Both the position numbers and the translations under genes were made by a program. This document shows positions 20,508 to 29,958 of a stretch of 64,000 bases of DNA, piece by piece. The notes beneath the pieces were generated by a model. The model made no database searches and was not told the DNA's origin. It saw nothing but the letters and a program-made list of their open reading frames with translations. This DNA is from Usnea hakonensis (Eukaryota > Ascomycota > Lecanoromycetes > Lecanorales > Parmeliaceae), in contig BLJB01000150.1 in NCBI GenBank assembly GCA_013423325.1, forward strand, positions 186,001-250,000. The letters are read 5' to 3'. Positions within the stretch are counted from its first letter, which is position 1, and each line of letters begins with the position of its first letter.

Positions 20508-20724
20508 ACAATCCAGACAGACAATCTAGACAGACAATCCAGACAGACAATCCAGACAGACAATCCAGACAGACAATCCAGACAGACAATCCAGGCACAG
20601 ACCATCCATACTCAGACCATCCATACTCAGACCATCCATACTCAGACCATCCATACTCAGACCATCCATACTCAGACAGACAGACAATCCGGACAGACCA
20701 TCCATACTCAGACCATCGAGCTAC
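20508..20724. repeat. Compound minisatellite: 13-bp units then 15-bp units
   Basis: Seven tandem 13-bp units (consensus ACAATCCAGACAG) run from 20508 to 20598. They are followed by five 15-bp units (AGACCATCCATACTC) from 20599 to 20673, a 21-bp mixed spacer with GACA repeats, and two more 15-bp units, the last degenerate. Related but diverged units begin already at about 20470. The tract ends about 18 bp before the ATG of the F-box/zinc protein, so most of it should lie in that gene's leader. The open frame through it has no ATG. Confidence 0.9.
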
Positions 20725-20742
20725 TACGAAGCCCCCTACAGC

Positions 20743-21461
20743 ATGACGACGTCTATCCAGGAACTTCCTGGGGAAGTCTTCACGAAGATACTCTCCAACA
20801 TTCATCCCATAGACTATCTCAAAGTCACACTTGTCTCCAAACACTTCTGCGAATGGGCGTGCGATGCGTTCAAGTGGGAGGAAATGACCAAGGCCCAGGT
20901 GATAGAAGGCCAGACCAGCTTCGAAGCCTGTCTCAATCTCCAGAGAGGACAACGTCTCGCAATCCTCATCTGCACGCACTGCGGGCTGGTTAAGACAAGC
21001 AATCGGTTTTCCGACAATCAGACCGCCGCCAAGATAAACCCCACGCGCTTCTGCATCTCATGTGGGATCAGCGAAAGCGTTTACACGAAAAACAGACTAC
21101 CTACAGTCAATGGAGTGTCACACATACCTTGTACGTGTTTCCAGGCTTCATTTGTCATCTTGACATGTCCCAAACTAGATACGCTTTTCGAGTTAGGCAA
21201 CACTGACCCATCATAGGCTGGCTGTGCAGGATGGCTGTCCCAATGAGCAGAGACTGGGAGGAGAGACTAGAATCGGGAAAGGTTGAAATGACGAGAATCT
21301 TGCAGCAGTTCAAGTCTGAGGGCCAAGTACTTAAATACGGGACCAAAGATGGCAGACTGTTGACGTGGGTTGCAGAGCCAGAAACGTTGGCGTTCTGCAT
21401 GCCATGTTTGACGCATATGAAGCGTGATGGCATGTCAGGACGGATTAAAAATTGTAACTGA
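20743..21461 (+). CDS. F-box protein with paired CxxC zinc motifs, 2 exons
   Basis: Exons are 20743-21130 and 21217-21461. The 86-nt intron has donor GTACGT, branch CACTGACC and acceptor ATCATAG, and joins in phase 1 to make a Cys codon. The product is 210 aa. Residues 5-45 form an F-box (IQELPGEVFTKILSNIHP; LKVTLVSKHFCEWACDAF). Four CxxC pairs follow: CTHC, CISC, CWLC (created across the splice) and CMPC. These could bind two zinc ions. A Skp1-linked adaptor with a zinc module is inferred. The splice is strongly supported because it restores the third CxxC pair. The minisatellite sits directly upstream. A second F-box/zinc gene of different sequence lies at 25179. Confidence 0.75.
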
Positions 21462-22267
21462 TCATGTGGATTGCAAGAGCGAGGTGGGAGCGTGCCTGAA
21501 GTTGAGATGTTTGCGGTCCATCTTTTCATGCGGCCGGTTGTCGAACAAGCGGTTGACCGAAAATGTCGTTGTCGATGTATGGGTAGGAGTACCCGATATG
21601 ACATAGTATTCGTAGCATGCGTGAACTCAAAACAACCCGTGCAATTGTCTTGTTAAAACTCCGCACTATGCTTTCGGCAGGATGCCGTACTTGTGGTCTG
21701 CAGTACGGTCTCTTGCATTGAACGTTTTTGCCTCATTACGCCCTGCAGTCTAGCCGCTCATGCAAGTCTGCGGAAGGCTCCTTGAAGGAGGGATGGAAGT
21801 GGGAAACACTGCTCCCTCCACGTGGGCGTGATTCAAAGTCCTTTTACACGAAACTTTGATCCATTTGCTTGGCATCACTTGACAAATCAACTTGATTTTC
21901 TCCTTGACTTCTGCAATGACGGAAGAACTTCTTATCCAAAAAAAAGGGTTAAAAAAAACATGTCCAGAGAAGTGGATGACCTGCTAAGAAAAAACCGAAA
22001 TTATCCAACATCCCTACCATTATCTGAACATTCTTATCAGCATCAGAAAGTTTTTTTGGTATCGTCTCGAAAGAGTAATGCGAGGGTGGGGGGAGCTCGG
22101 AGAAACATGCCCCAGAAGAGGAGCGGAGGGGAAACCGAGAGCACTTTGCAAATTTACAGCCGCAATCCACAAGCTATTAACATAGAAGTATGCAAAGATC
22201 AAGAGTTTTTCTCTTCCAGGAAGACTACCACCGCCCCAGCATCCGAATCCCGCCTCATGAGTGCCTA
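21462..22267. other. Convergent intergenic stretch, 21462-22267
   Basis: An open frame at 21822-22358 overlaps the next gene's 3' end and has no domain. Two A-runs around 21938-21958 are notable only for composition. Nothing else is recognised. Confidence 0.45.
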
Positions 22268-22854
22268 TCACTTGCCAAACCCAAACCAGCTCGAGATACC
22301 ACTCTTGGCCTCCGAGGTCTTCCTCTCCACTGTCTTATCGAAAGTGTCAACGGTTTGATTGAATTCTTTTTTCGTATCATTCTTGCTCTTGTCGAATTGA
22401 GAAGCGGTATCATTCTTAAGCTTTTCGAATTTGGCCTCGGCCTCGCTCACTTTGGAGGAGACAGTCTTGTCGGCTTCGTGAACCTGCTTGCGGACATCAT
22501 CTACCTATATGCGGATCCCCTATCAGCTGAGAATAACCAGGCAAAGCAAAGAGCAGGCAAGCAAGCAAGCATACGGTGCGATCGATTTTGGAGCCCGCGA
22601 TCTGTGCCCATTCTTCGCCTTGCTTCTTCGCTTCTGCGCCAGAGACGTTCTGGCCCTTCAACGACGCTTTGGCGCTTTCAACATCGTCTGTAGTTGAGCG
22701 TCAGCCTGTAAAGGTCAAACTTCTTGTGATCACCAAAGGACAAACGCTCGGCTTTCTTCTGCGCGACTTTAGAATCCCCTCCAGCAGCGTAGAAGTAGTA
22801 ACCTCCAACAGCTACAACAGGCAGGCCGAAAATCGCTATTCTACGTCCAGCCAT
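22268..22854 (-). CDS. Calcofluor-white-hypersensitivity-type small helical protein, 3 exons
   Basis: Exons in transcription order are 22854-22746, 22687-22575 and 22504-22268. The introns are 58 nt (GTTTGT...CTACAG) and 70 nt (GTATGC, branch GCTGATA, acceptor ATATAG). The 152-aa product starts MAGRRIAIFGLPVVAVGGYY, a hydrophobic anchor. A long Lys/Asp/Glu/Ala helix with LEA-like repeats follows (EADKTVSSKVSEAEAKFEKL), and the C terminus ends SGISSWFGFGK. This layout (anchor, amphipathic helix, SWFG end) matches ascomycete proteins annotated as calcofluor white hypersensitive protein, a family tied by name to cell-wall stress. The biochemical role is not known. The middle intron starts within a GCTT repeat. 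Confidence 0.75.
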
Positions 22855-23223
22855 GGTAGCTTTCTGCTTGTCGGGTTATTATTTGCGTGTGAAACTGGAT
22901 TTCTTGAATATAGAAGTCCTTCTAAAGCGCGATAGGATTGATGTTTTGGTGTTTGCTGTTGGAGAACCCTTAGTTGAAAGACGGGAAGCTCATTCCTTGG
23001 CGGGCCTATGACGTCCGTATGGCGCTTTTCCTTTTTAGGTCTGATCAGCCACACTTCCATCTCCGTGGTGAGCGTGGAAGATCTAAGTACCCTTCTTTGC
23101 TCCGTACAGCTTAGATTTCATTACTCTACATCTTATAGACACGTACTCTGTCATGCACTTGAGTCTTCCCAGAAATGAGAAGATTCAGATCATGAGATCG
23201 AGACAGCCACACTCAACTCTGCA
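22855..23223. promoter_or_regulatory. Divergent promoter region, 22855-23223
   Basis: About 370 bp separate the starts of two divergent genes, so it must hold both promoters. No clear TATA box or known site stands out. Confidence 0.4.
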
Positions 23224-24765
23224 ATGTCAGACTTTGGACTGGAACGAAGCCAAACCGACGGGGCCCAAGCCTACGACCATGCCATAGATCTCGTGGATAC
23301 CACCAGCCCTAGGGACAAATTGGAGGAAGAAGGATCTTCTACAACGTCTCCAGTACCTAGATCCGACAGTGGAACTCTTCTGAGCCGGCAATGGACCAAA
23401 GGTGGACTTCAGAAGCAGTTGGCTCGGCGAAAATATGCAAGATATCAGGAGGGCAAGGAAGATGATCCAGCATCATTACCTGGATCTTTACCTGAATCTG
23501 GCGACGAAAGCGGGAACACTGATGCACGTACATACGAAGAGGGGGAGTCAAGGAGAGATGGTGGCCGGACAGGCCGAATACGAGACAAATTACCTTTCAG
23601 AAAGAAGGCAAAAGCTAAGTTACGAGCGAAAGTCGACACATTCATCGACGTCCTTTACGAGAATCAACGTGGCTCTTTCTTCTGCGGTATTCCTCTCTAC
23701 TCATCGAATTCGCTGCTCAACTTCGATCCTTCACCATGGCAAACGGCCAACTTCAAAAACAGTGCTGTCAATATTACCAATTTTCAGCTACCAGACCCTA
23801 GCTGGGCTTGGGATTGGAAAACATGGTATGTCGATGTGTCTCATGATGTTGACGAACAAGGTTGGGAATATTCTTTCAGCTTCAACAGCATCTACTCGTG
23901 GCATGGCACCCACCCTTTCCTCTACTCCTTTGCACGGCGAAGAAGATGGCTAAGGAGGAGAGTAAGGATACACTCTGAAAAGTCACACGGAAAGAAGGGT
24001 AGCATGAAAAATGCACATTTGTTGAACGAGGATTATTTTACAATTCATGCCGCGAAAAGGAGCAGGAGCCGTGAGTCCAGCGCGGACAGGTCAACAAATA
24101 ATCAATCAAGCTTCATGCCTGATGTCAAGGGTGACGATGTAGCAGAGGAAGATTTTGGTGAGATTGGCGATATCTCAGCTCTTATGGCAGCTCTCAAAAG
24201 ATCACGGGTGGACAGGGAGAAAATTGCTGCCGTCAAAGTATTCTTGGAACAGGGTGGCGACGAGCTTTTTTATCTCGCAGAGAAAATGCCGGAGATTCTG
24301 GCTGATCTTGTCCACCAAACGTCATGCCGTCAGCTTCAAAATTACCTCCTTGAAGTTCTCGATGAAGCTACCAATACGGACAGCAAAGAAGACCCAGACA
24401 CTGATGTTGCTGCCAGAAGACTCAAGATTGATAATCTTCTCAAAGCAATCAATGCAAGCGGAGTTCATATCAATGATCTGCATTACTGGAGTGATCTCCG
24501 AGACCGAGCCACCAGCAGCGAGGCTGGTCCAACAGAAGAGACCCACGCCTTAGATGCTAGCGAACCGGCTGCAGTAGCTGAGGATGGGCCACATGCTCAC
24601 AGCGATGATGATGAGACCAACGTTCGAGAGGAAATCAAGGGCATTCCAAAGGATGCCCACGTCTCTGAGGAGCCTCGAATACGATTTCACGCTCGAGGCG
24701 ATGATCCTAGTGACTCGGAGGACAGTGGTACAGGCCCGCTCGACAAAGGAAAGGGAAAAGCGTAA
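23224..24765 (+). CDS. Dysferlin-domain (DysF/peroxin-like) protein, 513 aa
   Basis: This is a single exon. Residues 1-140 are disordered and charged. A DysF domain spans about 146-250: it opens RGSFFCGIPLYSSNSLLNFD, continues SPWQTANF and WAWDWKTWYVDVSHDVDEQG, and closes SWHGTHPFLYSFARRRRWLR, the Trp/Arg-rich pattern of DysFN-DysFC. Residues 315-430 are helical, and the rest is an acidic tail. Fission yeast Mug65, budding yeast Spo73 and Pex30-type peroxins share this domain. There is no reticulon-like membrane region as in Pex30, so a Mug65/Spo73-like protein acting in spore-wall or membrane-contact processes is the best guess. The closest functional match is inferred. Confidence 0.8.
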   Translation: MSDFGLERSQTDGAQAYDHAIDLVDTTSPRDKLEEEGSSTTSPVPRSDSGTLLSRQWTKGGLQKQLARRKYARYQEGKEDDPASLPGSLPESGDESGNTDARTYEEGESRRDGGRTGRIRDKLPFRKKAKAKLRAKVDTFIDVLYENQRGSFFCGIPLYSSNSLLNFDPSPWQTANFKNSAVNITNFQLPDPSWAWDWKTWYVDVSHDVDEQGWEYSFSFNSIYSWHGTHPFLYSFARRRRWLRRRVRIHSEKSHGKKGSMKNAHLLNEDYFTIHAAKRSRSRESSADRSTNNQSSFMPDVKGDDVAEEDFGEIGDISALMAALKRSRVDREKIAAVKVFLEQGGDELFYLAEKMPEILADLVHQTSCRQLQNYLLEVLDEATNTDSKEDPDTDVAARRLKIDNLLKAINASGVHINDLHYWSDLRDRATSSEAGPTEETHALDASEPAAVAEDGPHAHSDDDETNVREEIKGIPKDAHVSEEPRIRFHARGDDPSDSEDSGTGPLDKGKGKA

Positions 24766-25178
24766 AAAGCTATATGCTTTCGTCCATATTGCATAATCCG
24801 AGGGCGTTCTACGTTGTTCGTGATGGGGACCAGGGTTTTATTCGTTTGACAATAAGCACAGCGATGGAGTCATAGGCATAAATGGCGCACAATACCCATG
24901 CATTTACCGTTTTAAATTTTTATGTAATATTCATGCTCAGCGTACATAGGAGTAGTACGTAGAGTACAAATGATATCGATGCAACCTTCTCACGAGGCTG
25001 CTTTATCCTGCCTTGGAACTTCGGACCAATCCCTTTTCGGCGAAGCTGTGGCGCCAACGATGTGGGGCAAAACGTCAACATTGATAGACGGAACATTCTC
25101 TCCATTTTCCTATACCATACACCACAGCTGTAGGTCTGATGACCCTACAGCTTCTCTCGATAACATTTACATGGCATC
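24766..25178. other. Intergenic stretch, 24766-25178
   Basis: This spacer between two plus-strand genes holds short frames only and must carry the promoter of the next gene. No motif stands out. Confidence 0.45.
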
Positions 25179-26519
25179 ATGGTGGTCTTTGTTGATTTGG
25201 AAGACGACGTCTCTGACGACCCGCACGCCAATGAACCCCGCGGCTTCTCATACTTCCGTAAGCATCATCTCGGGAACCCGGTGACAGCGGAAGTGACCGG
25301 CAACGGCGACGATGAAAATGTCGAGGAGAGACCCCAACCCAAACATCAACGGATTCTCAGCAGCTTTGGGCGCCTATCCGTTCGTTCGCCCTCCCTGCCT
25401 CTGAGGACTTGTCGGTTTTTCCTCTTTTGTGTGACAGCAGACTGACTTCCTTCAATGCAGAATCGTGACCCAGCTAGCCCACAAAGTCGACCTAAACACA
25501 CTCGATGCCTTATCACGCACCTGTCGTCAGTTTCGTGCCAACCTGTTGCAATACCGCAACCGTCTGGTGCAACAGACGCTCCGTTGCGAGAATGAGTTCC
25601 GCGACGCCAAGTCGGCCGAGAACGAGAAGCCGGGACAAAAATGGCATATACTAGGCGAAGCGGGCCATCTCGTCTCTGGCAAAGTGTCAACGTGTGCGAG
25701 GGATCTGGTCAGCGATTGTCGGCGGTGCGGCAGGATTGTTTGTCGTGTACGTCTTTTACTTCGATCTACATCTTTTTCCCCCATCAGATATAATTAAACC
25801 CTGTGCTATATACAAAGCTTACTCTAATCTTCCTGACTTAGAACTGCACATCCAAACCCCCGCCCCTCTCGTCCCTCCCCTGCCGCCACCGCCGCCTTTG
25901 CCCCACCTGCATCTCCGCCCCCCTCTCCTCTTCGCTTTCCACATCCCCTTGCACCTGCACAACCAGCATCCACCTCTGTGCCCCCTGCGGCGCCTCTCTC
26001 GCAACCGCAGATACGACGTATCGCCGCGTGTGGACGTGGCGCACGCGGTACGCGACGAGTTATGGGGGCCTAGGGACGGGGATCGGAGAGGGGAATGAGG
26101 GGGTGAAATGTGCCAAAGGGAAGAAATGTGAAGGCGCGGTGGATGTGGAGGTTGAATTTGAGTGCAGTAGTAGTGATCGGGTTGGAAGCAGCAGGAATGG
26201 AAGTGATAGTAGTGTTAGTGGGGGAAGTGATGGTGGGTGGGTGGAGGGAGAAGGCGGCGAGAGTCCTTGGGGAGATAAGGAGCAGGCGGGATATTTGTGG
26301 CAGGAGGTTGAGGGTTTAGGAGGTATTGTTAAGAAGAAGCTGAGGAAGAGGGAGAGGGTTGGGGGCACGGTGAGGGAGTGGGAGGATGAGAGGGAGGGAA
26401 AGGATGAGGTGTTGGGGAAGGAGAAGAGGGGAGAGGAGAGGAGCTGGTGTGGATGGTGCGGGAGGGTCGTGCTGGGTGGGAGAGACCTGGAAGAAGAAGG
26501 AGTAGCGGCGCGAGAATGA
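25179..26519 (+). CDS. F-box-like protein with Cys-rich zinc module, 3 exons
   Basis: Exons are 25179-25414, 25461-25746 and 25842-26519. The introns are 46 nt (GTTTTT, branch ACTGACT, acceptor ATGCAG) and 95 nt (GTACGT...ACTTAG). The product is 399 aa. It starts MVVFVDLEDDVSDD. An F-box-like segment spans the first junction (RIVTQLAHKVDLNTLDALSR then TCRQFRANLLQY). Next comes a Cys cluster built across the second junction (CRRCGRIVCRNC, PCRHRRLCPTC, CTCTTSIHLCAPC), enough for two or three zinc ions, and the motif YRRVWTWRTRYAT. From about residue 230 the protein is Gly/Glu/Arg-rich low complexity because the DNA is G-rich, closing with WCGWCGR. This F-box plus zinc layout recurs in ascomycetes; the substrate is unknown. 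The first donor is weak. Confidence 0.7.
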
Positions 26520-26879
26520 TGATCCGGATCGGTTCGTGGATGGAACAGCGCTTTTGATACCATAAGAACATTTACTCCGCATTGAAATACAAAATGATCG
26601 TCCCTGCAGGCACCCATCCTGCCGAGAACCGAGAGGACAGAAAAAAAGATCTAAATTCTAAGCAAATTCAACAGTCACAAACGCAATGCTTTTAAATCAA
26701 ATCCTGCGAGCCAGCGCCTATTGATGCCATGAAAAGGACCGATAAAGAAAAGAGTGCAAATGAGGGGGTATACGAATGATGGTGTTACAAGGGACATACC
26801 CCTCAGATCAAGGACCGAAGTGACAGCGAGACACCTTTTAAAGAAATACCCCTCAAACACAACGACACCAAACACCCAA
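26520..26879. other. Convergent intergenic stretch, 26520-26879
   Basis: This lies between two 3' ends. It holds no coding signal and should carry the two 3' untranslated regions. Confidence 0.5.
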
Positions 26880-27646
26880 TCAATGATGCGACCGAATCCA
26901 CCCCAGCACCGTCTGCAACGAAGGGTCGTCGTCAAGCCAGTACCCAGCCTGCTGGTCCGCAATGCGAAAAGCGTTTACGATCCGCTCGTTCGTAATGGTC
27001 GCCAGCTCCTGCAAGACACACGACTAACCGTCAGTAAATGCCACCAGGGGGAGGGGGGTTGTGCTTGGTCTTGGGGGGCAGCACGAAAGAAGCACATGGG
27101 AGCATTTACGTTTCTGAGGGTCGTGTCTGCCTGGCGCAGAGCTTGCAGCTGGCCGTTTTGCGGCTTGCGTCCTTGCAGGATGGATTGGCGGCGCTGGACC
27201 CATTTGATGGCGGCTGCGGCTCGTAGGACGATTTTCTGGGCTTGGAAGCGGCGGGCGCTTGCGTCGGTGATTACCCTTTGGGACCTGGTTAGCAGGGAGG
27301 GGAGAAAGGGATCGGCGAGATGAGTTGCTCAAATTGGGTGCGTACCGCTGCAATTGGCGCTTCTCGGCCTCATTGGGAGCACTGGGTGGGTGCAGCAGCT
27401 CGGGAGGGTACGGCACTGCGAGCAAGGTGCGGGCTTCGGCGTGGCATTGACGCAGCGATGTGTAGCCGATTTCGTTGCTCTCGTCCTGAGACGGGGTGGC
27501 TTGGAATTGGCATATGCGGCGTTGGATGTTCTGATAGTCTCGCATGATCTCGGTGACTCTCAACGCCCGGGCTTCGTTGACTGTTGGGGGATTTCAGCAT
27601 CGATCATTTGGTCTCCGGTGATGCCCGACTCACGTCCATCTGCCAT
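26880..27646 (-). CDS. Hypothetical helical protein, 183 aa, 4 exons
   Basis: Exons in transcription order are 27646-27634 (13 nt), 27580-27346, 27284-27110 and 27008-26880. The introns are 53, 61 and 101 nt: GTGAGT...CAACAG, GTACGC with a perfect GCTAACC branch, and GTAAAT...TTGCAG. All junctions keep one frame. The product starts MADGLNEARALRVTEIMRD and has conserved-looking Tyr/Pro segments (VPYPPELLHPPSAP), then a Gln/Ala/Arg-rich helix (ARRFQAQKIVLRAAAAIKW) and an end with YWLDDDPSLQTVLGW. No membrane segment or known motif. I do not recognise it, but the careful splicing and even codon use argue for a conserved gene. Confidence 0.65.
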
Positions 27647-28667
27647 GGCTTTAGTTTTGGTTGGGGTGATAGTGAGGCTAGGCATGGAGCGAGGCTTTGT
27701 TATCTTACCAGGCCGTCAAGGAGTGCGATTTATCTTTCAGCCGGCCCCAAGCCCACCTTATGAATGCCTCTTCACGAGCCATGTTGTTCGTATTAGGGGG
27801 TGGACTCCTACGGACAAGACACTTCATCAATGAGACGTTTTCGAAGTTACTGAAGCATTGACGGGTTGATTGGTGGACTATCAGACACGGTGGAAGCGGC
27901 GGCCAGCGGCATCGTAATGGAGAGAGGCGAATAGTAGCGATCATAGATTGAACGAGAGTAGCATACTCGGCACCACGATAGTGCTCGTACTTCGACTTTG
28001 GAGGATAAAGTAAGCTGCATAGTGTGTTGAGCTTGTGCAATGGAAGTAGAGAAGAAGGGAGAGGTTGCAAATGTTCAGCCGAGTGAATCAAATGTTGCGT
28101 TCAGCTGCGCCACGAGATGATGCAGGTCCTTGTTTAGATTTCCTAAAACGATCATCAAAAAGGGCTTAGATGTATCCCGATGTGGTAAGACTCCCGTCCC
28201 GCTTATCCTGGCCGCCACATGGGAGCTGAGAAGAATCGTAAGCATCCGCTGATTGGTCAATGGCATGAGGCTGCTTACAATTAGTATACGTTCCCTTTTG
28301 TCGGTGATTAGGGTGCCGTTCACATACATCAATCATTGCCTACCTTACCCTTCTTCCTGCCAATATGAGCCGCAAGACACACAATTGGCTCGCCCGAGGC
28401 TTTTAGCAGCTGATTGTTCGGTTAATAAACCGTTCAGGGGCCGAATGCTTGACGCAAGCTAGAGGATAATGAATTCTATTCGCCAGGTACATACTATGTA
28501 GTGACGGTAAGAAGCTGGACGACATATTGACTATTGTCCGTATTGATACAGGGAAGATAGAATCTCGTCATGATGAGTGTTTCATTCATGCCACACACCA
28601 GCTCCGACGCCACTACGGAATGCGAGCATTGAGATTACACATCGTCTCCTCGCCTTCTACTTTCTTA
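27647..28667. other. Gene-free stretch, 27647-28667
   Basis: A 25-codon open frame at 27782-27705 (minus strand) lies just upstream of the four-exon gene and may be an upstream ORF or an alternative 5' exon. The remaining DNA up to the proteasome gene's 3' end shows nothing recognisable. Confidence 0.45.
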
Positions 28668-29673
28668 TCAATCTTTCTCCGAGATGGCCTGCAACCTCTC
28701 GTCAATCTCATCCTCGGTCAAGGCCTTGAACAGCGGATCTGTCCCTTCCGAGTCCCCCGCTTTAGGCCCTCCCACAATACCGACTTCCAATTCGCCCTTC
28801 TTGAAGTCCACACTGAGTACTGTGCTTAATGTGGAAATCCCGAGGTCCACAACGTCCTCCCAACTCCCTTCGGCGCATTCTTTATTCTTCAGCTTCTTCT
28901 CCAAATGATTCAAAGCCTCTTGTTGTTTCGGTCCAGAAGCAGTCGCTTTGTAACCGACGTAATATCCTGCTGGATCGCATTTGTAAAGCTGAGGGCCATA
29001 TTCCGAGTCCACGGATATCAAAGTTTGAGCAACACCCAAAGGTCTCATGTACGCCTGCCGTCATCAAGTAAGTCGCGAGCCAATCTAGAGTACTCCAATG
29101 CTCACTTTTTGCGTGTAGACCTGGTTGATATTTGCGAGTCGCTTGGCCAGAACGTCACAAGGCATCTCATATCCGTTCTTGTACTTGAACTCAGCTGCCT
29201 CGCCTCTGGCTCTGTTGACCGAAGCTCGTGCGTCCGCTATTGATCCTGTCATGACACAGCCAACGGATGGGGAAAGTCTGAATATGTGTGAGACAGAAGA
29301 CGGATCAATGAGCTTGTCCTAGATACCATGCAGCGTTAGGACACCTGCTAAATCTAGAGAGCTGAGATTACGGACAGGAACTTTTTTCTGCGAGAGGACT
29401 ACGGCACACGTCCTGCCTCGGACCCCTATCGACGTGATATTTGCGGCTGTGATGGCTTTGAATGCATACTCTGACCCATCCAATTCTTAGTAAGGTCTTC
29501 CCATGATGAGACGGAGATGGACCGAGGTTTGAACATCACGAACCGACTTGATACAATCTTCCTTGATCTGAAAATATCGTGATGTGTCTGTCGAAACCGG
29601 CGCTGCCTAAAGATCAACATGTCAGCACCCCTGGTTCTCTACAGCGAGCGGCTGGGACATGGTTACCTGACAT
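28668..29673 (-). CDS. 20S proteasome subunit alpha-1 (PSMA6/Scl1 type), 5 exons
   Basis: This is a structural alpha-ring subunit of the 20S core. Exons in transcription order are 29673-29667 (7 nt), 29606-29544, 29470-29376, 29318-29106 and 29054-28668. The introns of 60, 73, 57 and 51 nt all close in frame. The product is 254 aa. The N terminus reads MSGSAGFDRHITIFSDQGRL, followed by YQVEYAFKAI, the alpha-subunit signature. Then come GVMTG-like SVGCVMTGSIADARA, and MRPLGVAQTLISVD with GPQLYKCDPAGYYVGYKAT, typical of Scl1/PSMA6. The C terminus is acidic (ALTEDEIDERLQAI). Alpha subunits lack the catalytic Thr, as expected. The first exon codes for only two residues plus one base. It shares a 285-bp divergent promoter with the PPR gene. 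Confidence 0.93.
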
Positions 29674-29958
29674 CTTTGCGGTAGGCGATGTCCACTATCT
29701 TTGACAGCTGTAAATTTCTCTCAGTAATCCCAACAAGACTTGAATACCGTAATTAGTTCCCGAGGGTACAGCTCTGGTTGAAGTGAACGCGTACAAATCT
29801 ACACGATGATGAAGCTCCTAGTTGCCTTACCGATCTAGGAAAATAGTTTATCCGGCTCGGAGATTTTCTTTACTTTTCGCGACTTGATACTTATTCCATC
29901 TACCCATTGCTTTATCGACTCTGGAGTTGCCCATGCATTCCCGTTGCGTTCTCGTCAT

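Noticed and set aside
20306..20746. Open frame through the minisatellite, overlapping the F-box/zinc start as ATGA
   Set aside because: It has no ATG; the frame is open only because the repeat units lack stops. It is not a coupled upstream gene.
20431..20979. Minus-strand frame of 182 codons through the minisatellite and F-box exon
   Set aside because: It lacks an ATG and is repeat-driven on its left and antisense to a supported exon on its right.
26060..26617. Minus-strand Pro/Ser-rich frame of 185 codons
   Set aside because: Antisense shadow of the G-rich low-complexity end of the F-box/zinc gene at 25179.
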